Positions 1-8,187 of a DNA stretch of 64,000 bases are shown here, piece by piece (the stretch's first letter is position 1; each line of letters starts with the position of its first letter). The stretch covers positions 682,001-746,000 of the forward strand of contig CBDEGT010000002.1 of the NCBI GenBank assembly GCA_965237965.1, in the 5' to 3' direction. This stretch comes from UBA2988 sp965237965. Its GTDB lineage: Bacteria > Gemmatimonadota > Gemmatimonadetes > Longimicrobiales > Gaopeijiaceae. A program made the translations under genes and the position numbers. The notes below the pieces were generated by a model. The model saw only the letters and a list, made by a program, of their open reading frames with translations, had not been told where the DNA came from and did not search any database.

Positions 1-155
1 AGCAGGCTGCGGTCCTGGATGCCCGCCTGCACCAGGGCGTCGAGAAGCAGGCGGGTGCTCGCGTCAGGTCCCTTCTTCTGGTAGCGCTTCAGGTCCCGCC
101 TGGCGCGCCTGCGATTGAAGAACCGCTCGGAGCCTACGCAGTGCGCGCAGGTCAT
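1..155 (-). CDS. SAM-dependent methyltransferase, N-terminal part (runs off the window)
   Basis: Reading leftwards from the ATG at 155 gives 51 open codons to the window edge, beginning MTCAHCVGSERFFNRRRARR and reaching the conserved stretch TRLLLDALVQAGIQDRSLL. In class I methyltransferases of this type that stretch sits just before the glycine-rich SAM-binding loop, which would lie outside the window. The N-terminal Cys-x-x-Cys and the basic segment are typical of these small proteins. The assignment rests on the N-terminus only, so the substrate is unknown. It is transcribed away from the hydrolase gene that starts at 267. Confidence 0.5.
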   Translation of the reverse strand, partial: MTCAHCVGSERFFNRRRARRDLKRYQKKGPDASTRLLLDALVQAGIQDRSL

Positions 156-266
156 GCGGTGGGCGTCCCACGCATGGTGCTTCCCAAGACTGTTCCCCCT
201 TCGGATCCTGGCGGCGTCGCGCCGCCCTCTGGCTATCATGTGACTTCCCCCGACCGGGAGCCAGCT

Positions 267-957
267 ATGGATCGTGAGAGCATCCACTTCGTCGCAACCC
301 CGTCGCGCGGTGAGGTGAGGGGGCTGATGGTCCGCCCGGCCGACGCCCGTGCCCTGCTCGTGCTCACGCACGGGGCCGGCGCAGGGATGGAGCATCCGTT
401 CATGAACGCGGTGGCCGACGCGCTGGCTGCGCGCGGCGTGGCCACGCTCCGCTATCAATTCCCATATGCGGAGGCGGGCAGGAAGAGCCCCGACCCGCCG
501 CCCGTCCTGGAGGCCACCGTGAGATCGGCGGTAGCGTCCGCTGCGCAGCTCGCGCCCGAGCTCCCGAGGCTTGCGGGGGGAAAGTCGATGGGCGGGCGCA
601 TGACCGCGCGCGCGGCGGCCGCCGAGGGCGGTCTCGACGCGCTCGGCATGGTCTTCCTGGGCTTCCCGCTACATGCGAGTGGGAGAACACCGGACGTCGA
701 GCGTACGGCCCATCTGGCAAAGGTCGCGCAGCCGATGCTCTTCCTTGGGGACTCGGGACGCGCTTGCCGACCTGGGCTTGATGCGCGCGGCGTGCAGCGG
801 CCTCGGCCACCGAGCGACGCTCCACGTCGTGGAGGGTGCCGATCACGGGTTCCACGTGCTCAAACGCTCGGGGCGGGAAGACGCGGAGGTGATCGAGGAG
901 CTCGCGGACGTTACGGCGGAATGGATCGACGCGAGGCTCGCTGGCGTCGGTAGTTGA
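267..957 (+). pseudogene. Alpha/beta hydrolase (dienelactone hydrolase/KANL3-Tex30-like), frameshifted
   Basis: ATG 267 has a GGGAG ribosome site 6 nt upstream. The first frame gives HGAGAGMEHPFM (oxyanion region) and the nucleophile elbow GGKSMGGRM, and runs through QPMLFLGD. The homologous C-terminal half, TRDALADLGLMRA then VVEGADHGFHVL with the catalytic His, continues in the +1 frame and stops at 957. The shift lies at about 746-750 in a run of G. Rejoined, the product would be about 230 residues, normal for these small cytoplasmic hydrolases. As written it loses its catalytic Asp and His, so it is either a pseudogene or carries a one- or two-base sequencing error in the G run. Confidence 0.75.
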
Positions 958-983
958 TCCACCTGCGCGGTTTGCCTCGGCGG

Positions 984-1038
984 TTGACAGTGCCCTGCCC
1001 TCTGATTAGGCTTGGCTAAAATAATTAGCCAAGCCTAA
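984..1038 (+). promoter_or_regulatory. Promoter overlapped by a perfect 14-bp inverted repeat (DtxR/MntR-like operator)
   Basis: A consensus -35 box TTGACA lies at 984-989. Seventeen bases later the -10 candidate TAGGCT (1007-1012) falls inside the left arm of a perfect palindrome: TTAGGCTTGGCTAA (1006-1019), spacer AATAA, then TTAGCCAAGCCTAA (1025-1038). Each arm has the TTAG-N6-CTAA edges seen in operators of the DtxR/MntR family of metal-sensing repressors. A repressor bound here would block RNA polymerase. The gene start is only 13 nt further on. The promoter and palindrome are read directly; the repressor family is inferred from the motif. Confidence 0.7.
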
Positions 1039-1051
1039 AGTGGAGTTGGGC

Positions 1052-2314
1052 ATGACGCACGACCGCGCGGCCTGCTGGGACTCCGTCGTCGCCCACGCGA
1101 CGCGCCTGGGGCGGGGTCCGCGCCTGCTCCTCGTCGCGTGGTTGGGGGTGGCGGCAGGGGCGTGCGGAGACCTCCTCACCTCGGCCCCTGACGATGGCGA
1201 TCTGCTCGACGCGCCGCTCGAGGGGCTCCTCCCGGACGAGCTCGCGGCGTTCGTGCGGGGGGATGAGGAGTTCGGGCGCGCGTTCTCGCCAGCGGACGGG
1301 CTAGGGCCGCTGTTCAACAACGTATCCTGCGCCGGATGCCACAGCGGCGATGGTCGCGGACGTCCCGAGCAGGCGCTCGTCCGTTTCGGGGAAGCGCCGG
1401 ACTTCGCCCGCGAGCTCGGTGGGCCCCAGCTCCAGGATCGCGCGATCGGGGGCGCGGTCGCGGAGCAGCTTCCCGAGGGGCTCCCGTTCTCCGTGCGCTT
1501 GCCGCCTCCGGTGTTCGGCGTAGGACTCATCGAAGCCATCCCCGACGCTACCATCCTTGCGCTCGCGGACCCATTCGATGCGGACGGCGACGGGATCTCC
1601 GGTCGGGCGCACCTGGTGACACCACCTGACTGGATCCCGCCCGACCAGCCCGGTGCCGGCCCCGGCCCTGTGGTGGGTCGCTTCAGCCGGAAAGCGCAGG
1701 TCGCCGGCCTCTTCCAGCAGGTGGTGGAGGCGTACCACCAAGACATGGGGGTCACGAGCGACTTCCTGCCGGTCGAGAACGTCAACCCGCGCGCCGTTGC
1801 TGCCAGCCACGCGGCGGACCGGGCAAGCGATCCCGAGGTGCCCGCCGCGGCTGTGCACGCGGTGATCGACTATATCCGCATGCTCGCGCCTCCCCGAGCG
1901 GGACGCGACTCCCCTGAGGTGGCGCGGGGGCGCTCGCTGTTCGCCGCTGTCGGCTGCGTCGGCTGCCACGTTCCAGTGCTGCGGACGAGCCGCCACCGAA
2001 TCCCGGTACTCGCGTCTCGCGAAGTCGAGCTGTACTCCGACCTGCTCCTGCACGATCTGGGCGATGCCCTATCCGACGGTCGGGCGGATGGCGACGCCGC
2101 GCCGGGCGAATGGCGAACCGCGCCGCTCTGGGGGCTTCGGGTCGTGCGGGATTTCCTGGATGGCGACGTGTTCCTCCTCCACGACGGTCGCGCACGGACC
2201 GTTGAAGAGGCGATCGATGTCCACGGCGGTGAGGCCGCAGCCGTGCGTGCCGCGTTCGTCGGTCTCTCACCGGCAGACCGCTCCTCCCTGGTCCGGTTCG
2301 TGGAGAGCCGGTGA
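1052..2314 (+). CDS. Di-haem oxidoreductase family lipoprotein (DHOR, DUF1111)
   Basis: Periplasmic two-haem c-type cytochrome of 420 residues. Haem motifs are CAGCH (about residues 93-97, after FNNVS) and CVGCH (about 302-306). The conserved HDLGDAL and WRTAPLWGLR segments of the family are present near the C-terminus. A lipobox-like GVAAGAC (Cys about 38) suggests a lipid anchor. ATG 1052 is preferred to the GTG at 1040 because GGAG lies 6 nt before it. It is first in an operon overlapping the Rieske gene by 4 nt, then the barrel gene. Family members often sit in iron-related loci, which agrees with the metal-type operator upstream. The electron donor and acceptor are unknown. Confidence 0.85.
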   Translation: MTHDRAACWDSVVAHATRLGRGPRLLLVAWLGVAAGACGDLLTSAPDDGDLLDAPLEGLLPDELAAFVRGDEEFGRAFSPADGLGPLFNNVSCAGCHSGDGRGRPEQALVRFGEAPDFARELGGPQLQDRAIGGAVAEQLPEGLPFSVRLPPPVFGVGLIEAIPDATILALADPFDADGDGISGRAHLVTPPDWIPPDQPGAGPGPVVGRFSRKAQVAGLFQQVVEAYHQDMGVTSDFLPVENVNPRAVAASHAADRASDPEVPAAAVHAVIDYIRMLAPPRAGRDSPEVARGRSLFAAVGCVGCHVPVLRTSRHRIPVLASREVELYSDLLLHDLGDALSDGRADGDAAPGEWRTAPLWGLRVVRDFLDGDVFLLHDGRARTVEEAIDVHGGEAAAVRAAFVGLSPADRSSLVRFVESR

Positions 2315-2781
2315 CCCGGGCGAGCGGGAGGTGTGCTGAGGGCGACGGCCCCGGAGGCGGCTCGAGCCGCCGCCGCTTTCTCACGGTCGCGGCCGGGTTG
2401 CTCGCGCTTCCGGGATGCGCCTCGCTTGCCTCGGTGACCATCCCCGCCGCGGCCGGTGTGCTGCGTCTTCTCCCGGACGACCATCCGGGACTCGACGAGC
2501 CCGGTGGCGTCCTCAGGGTGAGGCCCGAGGGATGGGATCTATCGATCAATCTCCTCCGCGACGACGCGGGAGGGTTCACCGCGCTGTCACCGGTGTGCAC
2601 GCACTTGGGGTGCGTGGTCGAGATCGAGGGATCCGTGCTGGCGTGTCCCTGTCACGGCTCGACCTACGCCCGGAGCGGTGACGTCCTTCGCGGCCCTGCC
2701 GAGCGCGCACTGCGACGGTTCCCGACCACGGTCGAGCCCGATGGTACCGTGGTGATCGACGTCCGCGGGGGGGAGCGATGA
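2311..2781 (+). CDS. Rieske [2Fe-2S] protein with Tat-type signal
   Basis: 156-residue exported iron-sulfur protein. SSRRRFLTVAAGLLALPGC at 18-36 combines a twin-arginine motif with a lipobox-like cysteine. The Rieske ligands are complete: CTH (C96, H98) and CPCH (C112, H115), with C101 and C114 available for the usual disulfide. It starts with GTG overlapping the stop of the di-haem gene and overlaps the next gene by ATGA, so the three are translationally coupled. It probably passes electrons to or from the di-haem protein in the periplasm. It is too small to be a full bc1 Rieske subunit and no cytochrome b gene is nearby. Confidence 0.9.
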   Translation: MTRASGRCAEGDGPGGGSSRRRFLTVAAGLLALPGCASLASVTIPAAAGVLRLLPDDHPGLDEPGGVLRVRPEGWDLSINLLRDDAGGFTALSPVCTHLGCVVEIEGSVLACPCHGSTYARSGDVLRGPAERALRRFPTTVEPDGTVVIDVRGGER

Positions 2782-3980
2782 CGCGAACGATGGTTCGAGC
2801 GACGGTTCGAGCCCAGATCGTGGTGGCTCTGACGGCCGCGCTCGGCCTGCCCAACATTCCGCCGGTAGCGGCGCAACAGGACACGATTCCTGCCGAGCAG
2901 CCCTTCGTACCCGGCGGCGTGTACGACAAACCGTACTTGACCACGCTGCTTGGGCGGACCGCCCTGGGCGGCTACGCCGAGGCGCACGCGCGACTCGTCC
3001 GCGTGGACGGCGTGACTGAGGAACTCGGCTTCGATGCCAAGCGCTTCAACCTCTTTACGTCGACCCGCGTGAGCGACTTCGTCCGCATCGGCGCCGAGCT
3101 GGAGATCGAGGAGGGCGGCGAGGAGATCAAGCTCGAGTACGCCGCGATCGACGTGCTCTTGCACCCTGTGGTGACGCTGAGGGGAGGGATGATCCTGGCG
3201 CCCCTGGGACGGTTCAACCTCGCCCACGACAGCCCACGCAACGAGTTCACCGATCGTCCGCTGGTCTCGACCGAGCTCTTGGGGGTGGCGCTGTCGGAGG
3301 CTGGGCTCGGTTTGCTCGGCCTCCTGCCCGTCGGCCGTTCCGCGCGGGTCACCTACGAGTTCTACGCAGTGAACGGCTTCGGTGAGGCCGTCTTGGTCGA
3401 GGGGCCAGGCGCGACGCGGATTCCACTGGGGCGACAGAGCTTCGAGGACGAGAATCGGTCACCAGCGCTGGTCGGGCGCCTGGCCATGAGCCCTCGCCCC
3501 GGCTGGGAGATTGGGCTGTCCGCCCACCACGGAGCCTACACTGTGTTCGAGCGGGACGGTCTACGAGTCGACGATCGGCGCGACCTCACGATCGCGGTGC
3601 TCGACCTCGAGCTCGAGGCCCAGGGGATCCGCTTCCGGGGCGAGGGGGCGCGCGCCTGGCTCGACCTGCCGGCCTCGCTCGAGGGGCTGTTCGCGGCGCG
3701 GCAGTCGGGCTTCTACCTCGAGGCGGCGGGGAGCTTCGGGCAAGGCTGGCTGCCGTCCATGCCAACGGCGCTGCTAGGCTGGAAGGCGCGCATCGACGCG
3801 GTCGATTTCGACGCACGTCAGCGTGGAGATTCGGTCGAGCAGCTCTCGGTCGGAGTCAACTTCCGGCCCACCGCCGACACGGCGGTCAAGCTCGACTACG
3901 TGCGGGGGCGCTCGTTCGATCCCTTCAACAACGGCACGGATCACGCGGCGTTCCTGTTCTCGCTGGCTACGTACTTCTGA
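2778..3980 (+). CDS. Outer-membrane beta-barrel (porin-like) protein
   Basis: 400 residues with a signal peptide ending about VAAQQ (residues 30-35), then alternating amphipathic strands such as GGYAEAHARLV, VTYEFYAVNGFGEA and YVRGRSF. The C-terminus LFSLATYF ends in Phe, as barrel proteins require for assembly. It resembles the broad phosphate-selective porin/OprO-like class, but the solute cannot be told. As third gene of the di-haem/Rieske operon it may form the outer-membrane part of an extracytoplasmic redox or metal-handling unit. Confidence 0.7.
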   Translation: MTRTMVRATVRAQIVVALTAALGLPNIPPVAAQQDTIPAEQPFVPGGVYDKPYLTTLLGRTALGGYAEAHARLVRVDGVTEELGFDAKRFNLFTSTRVSDFVRIGAELEIEEGGEEIKLEYAAIDVLLHPVVTLRGGMILAPLGRFNLAHDSPRNEFTDRPLVSTELLGVALSEAGLGLLGLLPVGRSARVTYEFYAVNGFGEAVLVEGPGATRIPLGRQSFEDENRSPALVGRLAMSPRPGWEIGLSAHHGAYTVFERDGLRVDDRRDLTIAVLDLELEAQGIRFRGEGARAWLDLPASLEGLFAARQSGFYLEAAGSFGQGWLPSMPTALLGWKARIDAVDFDARQRGDSVEQLSVGVNFRPTADTAVKLDYVRGRSFDPFNNGTDHAAFLFSLATYF

Positions 3981-4010
3981 AGCGTCCTCCCGGAGGCCTC
4001 GTGCGGCGGT

Positions 4011-4400
4011 TCAGACGTCCGTCGCCCAGGCGCTTACCACCATGTGAGGGTCCTCCTGCCGGCTCCGCTCCGAGCTCAGGAAGTCGTAGTAGCCGCAACG
4101 CGACGTCCCGGGATACGCCCGGCAAGCGTGGGGGCGGTGCGTGTAGACGGTGCAGCGACGGGACTGGGGGTGGAGGAAGCGGCACGCCGTCTGGAAGATC
4201 TCATCGTTCCTGTGCCGCATGACCCGAGTCTTTCCGTCTTCGGCCGGCTTGGTGTAGCGATCGCGTGCGACCGCCGGCTTGATCTCGAAGCGGCGCGCGA
4301 GGCGGCGAATGTCCGCATCGGTGACCGGGATCTCGGGATAGGTGCAGCAGTAGGCGGGGCAGCGGTCGCAGCTGTAGAAAACGGGGAGCTTGGTGCCCAA
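4011..4400 (-). CDS. YkgJ-family cysteine cluster protein
   Basis: 129 residues containing the family cysteines: CDRCPAYCC near the N-terminus, then CRFL, CTVY, HACRAYPGTSRCGYY. The pattern (formerly UPF0153) is thought to bind zinc or an Fe-S cluster; the role is not established. The open frame extends far upstream, but the TTG at 4400 has a strong AAGGAG 6 nt before it and homologues start just before the CxxC, so I take that start. It converges with the porin gene. Confidence 0.8.
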   Translation of the reverse strand: MGTKLPVFYSCDRCPAYCCTYPEIPVTDADIRRLARRFEIKPAVARDRYTKPAEDGKTRVMRHRNDEIFQTACRFLHPQSRRCTVYTHRPHACRAYPGTSRCGYYDFLSSERSRQEDPHMVVSAWATDV

Positions 4401-4667
4401 TTGGATCTCCTTGGCGATCTCCGACGATTTTCGCGCCGGGGTCCGGGCCGAGGCCCGGTGAGGGTGTGGGCTCGGTGGACGCGCGTCGGGCACCGAACCG
4501 GAAGTGCTCAGATTAATCTGCCCTAGCGCCCACGGAAAGCGCCTCGTGAGGTCTCGTGCGACCGTCAGCGGAACTCCCGGTCGAGACTGGGCGGAACCCT
4601 GAGGCGACACCGGGGAACAGTGCCCGAGAGGCCGATCCCTGAGACGGTGAAGAGGCGGAGGCGTGCC

Positions 4668-5216
4668 ATGACGGGTGGGACCGAGGAGGCGACGCTGGGT
4701 GGCGGCTGCTTCTGGTGCCTGGAGGCCGTCTTCCAGGAGTTGCAGGGCGTTCGGTCCGTTCAGTCGGGTTACGCGGGCGGCGTGATTGCCGATCCGAGCT
4801 ACAAGCAGGTCTGTTCGGGCACGACCGGACACGCCGAGGTCGTGCGCGTCCGATTCGATCCCGGCGTGATCGACTACGCGGACCTGCTACGGGTCTTTTT
4901 CACGATCCACGATCCGACCACGCCAGACCGGCAGGGAGCTGACGTCGGCTCGCAGTACCGCTCGATCATCCTCTACCATGACGAGGCGCAGAGGGAGAGC
5001 GCCGTCGCGGTAATGCGGGAGATCGAGAGCGAGGGGCTGTACGCGGATCCGCTCGTCACCCAGCTGGTCCCACTGGAGCAGTTCTGGTCGGCGGAGTCGG
5101 TCCACGATGACTACTTCCGGAGGAACCCAGACCAGCCGTATTGCCGGGTCGTGATCGATCCGAAGGTCGCGAAGTTCCGGAAGCGGTTCAGGAGCCGGCT
5201 GAGCGCCCCTGCATGA
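4668..5216 (+). CDS. msrA: Peptide-methionine (S)-S-oxide reductase
   Basis: Reduces methionine-S-sulfoxide in oxidised proteins. The catalytic motif GGCFWC lies at residues 12-17, followed by GYAGG, GHAEVV, DPTTPDRQGADVGSQYRS and the C-terminal PEQ-like region of MsrA. Length 182 residues is normal. ATG 4668 has GGAG at 4657-4660, a better start than the upstream in-frame codon at 4620. There is no signal peptide, so it acts in the cytoplasm. No MsrB is seen beside it. Confidence 0.95.
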   Translation: MTGGTEEATLGGGCFWCLEAVFQELQGVRSVQSGYAGGVIADPSYKQVCSGTTGHAEVVRVRFDPGVIDYADLLRVFFTIHDPTTPDRQGADVGSQYRSIILYHDEAQRESAVAVMREIESEGLYADPLVTQLVPLEQFWSAESVHDDYFRRNPDQPYCRVVIDPKVAKFRKRFRSRLSAPA

Positions 5217-5265
5217 TCACACCGGGCGTGGCGTTCGAGGGCGATCATCGAGGCGCCTGCGCGGC

Positions 5266-5697
5266 GTGAGCCCGTCCGCGTGGTTCTTCTCCGGGCTGGT
5301 TGCGATGCAGGTGCTCAACGTTCTCCTCCCCGGCCCACGCTGGGTTGAGCAGCCCTGGGTGCTTCTTGGCGCCCTGCCGATCGCCGCCGGCATGCTTCTG
5401 CACGCCCGGGCGTTGCGTGCACTCCGGCTCGCTGGCACGACGCCGGACCCGGAAGGTCGTTCCGCCAGGCTCGTGAGGGACGGGCCATATGCGCGCGTGC
5501 GCAATCCCATGTACCTGGCAGGCGTGCCGATCCTTATCGGCTGCGCCGCGCTGCTCGGAACCGTCACGCCTGCCCTCGTTTTGGCCGCGTACGTGGCAGT
5601 CTCCGGGCGTTGGGTGGCGAGCGAGGAGAGGGCGCTCGCCGAGCAGTTCGGCGAGGAGTGGGAGCGCTATCGGGAGACCGTGCCACGCTGGCTCTGA
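5266..5697 (+). CDS. Isoprenylcysteine/PEMT-type membrane methyltransferase family protein
   Basis: 143-residue integral membrane protein with about four hydrophobic segments. The conserved C-terminal signature is RDGPYARVRNPMYLAG followed by EERALAEQFGEEWERYRETV, the SAM- and substrate-binding region of the ICMT/phospholipid methyltransferase superfamily. Bacterial members are widespread and mostly uncharacterised, so the methyl acceptor is unknown. It starts with GTG 49 nt after msrA. Confidence 0.8.
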   Translation: MSPSAWFFSGLVAMQVLNVLLPGPRWVEQPWVLLGALPIAAGMLLHARALRALRLAGTTPDPEGRSARLVRDGPYARVRNPMYLAGVPILIGCAALLGTVTPALVLAAYVAVSGRWVASEERALAEQFGEEWERYRETVPRWL

Positions 5698-5797
5698 GAG
5701 CGTGCTGCTGAATGCGATCCGACGTCCCCCTTACGGGGTATCGCCTTGGGGTCGTCATGAACCGGAGCCGAATTCGCCCGTGGCGGAGGTCGAGTCC

Positions 5798-6163
5798 ATG
5801 TCGGTGAAGAGCGCGAATGAGGTCGCCTCGGAGCCCGTCGGGGCGGGGGAGGGAACCACCCGGCAGGTGCTGATCGGTCCGGACGAGGGTCCGAACTTCG
5901 CGCTCCGACGGTTCATCATGGAGCCGGGTGGCGGGATGCCGCGTCACACCAACACCGTCGAGCACGAGCAGTACGTGCTGCGCGGGCGGGCGCGGATCGG
6001 CATCGGCGACGACGTGATCGAGGTGCACGCCGACGACGTGGTGTTCATCCCAGCCGGCTCCCCACACTGGTACCAGACGTTGGGGGAAGAGCCCTTCGAG
6101 TTCCTGTGCGTGGTTCCAAACGCCCCTGACCGGATCGAGGTGCTTGGGGAGCCAGGCTGCTGA
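5798..6163 (+). CDS. Cupin-domain protein
   Basis: 121-residue single-domain cupin. Motif 1 is GGGMPRHTNTVEHEQYVLRG and motif 2 is DDVVFIPAGSPHWYQTLG, giving the usual His/His/Glu/His metal ligands. GGAGGT lies 7 nt before ATG 5798, which decides the start inside a longer open frame. The ligand or enzymatic role cannot be told. It stands alone between the membrane methyltransferase and the redox operon. Confidence 0.85.
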   Translation: MSVKSANEVASEPVGAGEGTTRQVLIGPDEGPNFALRRFIMEPGGGMPRHTNTVEHEQYVLRGRARIGIGDDVIEVHADDVVFIPAGSPHWYQTLGEEPFEFLCVVPNAPDRIEVLGEPGC

Positions 6164-6381
6164 GGGGCAACGCTTCCGGAGACTTCCCTACGGTCGCGCT
6201 ACACAAGCCTCTTGTCGGCAGGGGCCCTTGGTTTCATCATTCAAGGACCCTGCTGAAGGCCGGTTCCGCCCGTTTCGTCCGGCTCTTCAACTCGGGATGG
6301 GCCGGCCTGCGGCCAGCGGCCCATCGCCTCTTGTCTTGGAGCCATGCGCAACCTGAGTGGTGCGCCTGAGCCGGCCCGAAG

Positions 6382-8187
6382 ATGAAGCCCACCGACGTCT
6401 CGGATCCGCAGTACTATCACCGCGTCGTGGACTGCCAGTATGCGTGTCCCGCGCACACCAATGTCCCCGAGTACATCCGACTGATTGCGCAGGGGCGCTA
6501 CACCGAGTCCTACCTGCTCAATCGGGACTCGAACGTGTTCCCGGGGATTCTCGGACGCACCTGCGACCGTCCCTGCGAGCCGGCCTGCCGACGCGTCCGG
6601 ATCGACGAGAAGCCGGTGGCGATCTGCCGGCTCAAGCGTGTGGCCTCGGACTACAGGGGCGACCTGACCGGCCTGCTGCCCACCGCTCCGGATGAGAAGA
6701 ACGGTAAGCGGATCGGGCTGATCGGCTGTGGACCAGCGTCGCTGACGGTGGCCAACGACCTTGTTCCGCTCGGGTACCAGGTCACGATTTTCGAGAAGCA
6801 TGGTGAGACCGGCGGCCTGATGCGTACGAACATCCCCAAGTTCCGCCTCCCGCCGAAGGTGCTCGACGAAGAAGTAGACATGATTCTCGACATGGGCGTG
6901 GATCTGCGCCTGAACAACGAGATCACCTCGATGAAGGCCTTGCTCGAGGAGCACGAGTTCGACGCAGTGTTCATCGGTAGCGGCGCTCCCAAGGGGAAGG
7001 ATCTCGACATTCCCGGTCGGCAGGAGTCGGCTCCCTTCATCGAGATAGGAATCAGCTGGCTCGAGTCGGTCGCCTTCGGCCATGTGACCGAAATCAAAGG
7101 GCGAGTGCTGATCATCGGGGTCGGCAACACCGCCATGGATTGCTGTCGCACGTCACGACGTCTGGGCGCCACCGACATCAAGGTCATGGGGCGTCGCAAC
7201 CGACCGCACTTCAAAGCGTCCCCCTGGGAGCTGGAGGACGCCGAGGAAGAGCTGATCGAGATCGTCGAGAACCACTCGCCCAAGGAGTTCGTCCTCGAGA
7301 ACGGGGAGCTCAGGGGGATGACCTTCCAGGTAGGCGAATGGGTCAAGGACGAGAAGGGGCGGTCCCGCCAGCAGGTTACCGGCGAGGTGTTCCTGGCCGC
7401 GGACCGGGTGATCCTCGCGATCGGCCAGGACGCCGCCTTCCCATGGATCGAGCGCGACATCGGCATCGACTTCGACCAGTGGGACATGCCGATCGTCGAC
7501 CGGACCACGTTCATGACGACCCGGCCCGGCGTGTTTTCCGGTGGCGATGCGGCGTGGGGCCCCGAGAACATCATCTGGGCGGTGGAGCACGGCCATCAGG
7601 CCGCGATTTCGATTCACAAGTACTGCCAGGGAGAGCCGATCGCAGACCGGCCACCGGTAGGGATGAACCTGGTCAGCCAGAAGATGGGGCTCCAACAGTG
7701 GAGCTATTCGAACGACTACGATCCGGTCCTGCGCACCAAGATGCGCCACGTCGATCTGTCCACCCGCTTCGAGGGGTTGGACGTCGAGGTGGAGAAGGGG
7801 TTCAACGTGGAAGAGGCCCTCGCAGAGGTCGAGCGCTGTCTCAACTGCGATATGGAGACCCACTTCACCGATGATCTGTGCATCGAATGTGACGCCTGCC
7901 TGGACATCTGCCCGGTCAGCTGCCTCGCGATCCTCCCTGACGCTGAGGAGGGCGAGTTGCGCGCGCGGGTTCCGTCGCCGGCCTTGAATCTGGACCAGGC
8001 GCTGTTTGCCTCCGGCCCCCTGCCCCAGACCAAGCGGCTGATGGTGAAGGACGAGGACATCTGCATCCACTGCGGGCTCTGTGCCGAGCGCTGTCCGACG
8101 GCGGCATGGGACATGCGCATGTTTGACCTCGTCCAACCTTATGCGGGGCGACCGGCCGTCGCCTCCGAGGAAAAGGTGCACGCATGA
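6382..8187 (+). CDS. GltD-like FAD/NAD(P)H oxidoreductase with ferredoxin domain (Kor partner)
   Basis: 601 residues. The N-terminal Fe-S module (CQYACPAHTN; CDRPCEPACRR) resembles the glutamate-synthase small subunit. Then come an FAD Rossmann motif GLIGCGPASLTVAND (about 112-126) and a second dinucleotide fold VLIIGVGNTAMDCCR (about 242). A C-terminal bacterial ferredoxin carries two clusters, CIECDACLDICPVSC and CIHCGLCAERCP. Its stop overlaps the KorA start (ATGA), so it very probably exchanges electrons between NAD(P)H and the 2-oxoacid oxidoreductase. No glutamate-synthase large subunit is present, which argues against a GltBD role. Confidence 0.9.
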   Translation: MKPTDVSDPQYYHRVVDCQYACPAHTNVPEYIRLIAQGRYTESYLLNRDSNVFPGILGRTCDRPCEPACRRVRIDEKPVAICRLKRVASDYRGDLTGLLPTAPDEKNGKRIGLIGCGPASLTVANDLVPLGYQVTIFEKHGETGGLMRTNIPKFRLPPKVLDEEVDMILDMGVDLRLNNEITSMKALLEEHEFDAVFIGSGAPKGKDLDIPGRQESAPFIEIGISWLESVAFGHVTEIKGRVLIIGVGNTAMDCCRTSRRLGATDIKVMGRRNRPHFKASPWELEDAEEELIEIVENHSPKEFVLENGELRGMTFQVGEWVKDEKGRSRQQVTGEVFLAADRVILAIGQDAAFPWIERDIGIDFDQWDMPIVDRTTFMTTRPGVFSGGDAAWGPENIIWAVEHGHQAAISIHKYCQGEPIADRPPVGMNLVSQKMGLQQWSYSNDYDPVLRTKMRHVDLSTRFEGLDVEVEKGFNVEEALAEVERCLNCDMETHFTDDLCIECDACLDICPVSCLAILPDAEEGELRARVPSPALNLDQALFASGPLPQTKRLMVKDEDICIHCGLCAERCPTAAWDMRMFDLVQPYAGRPAVASEEKVHA

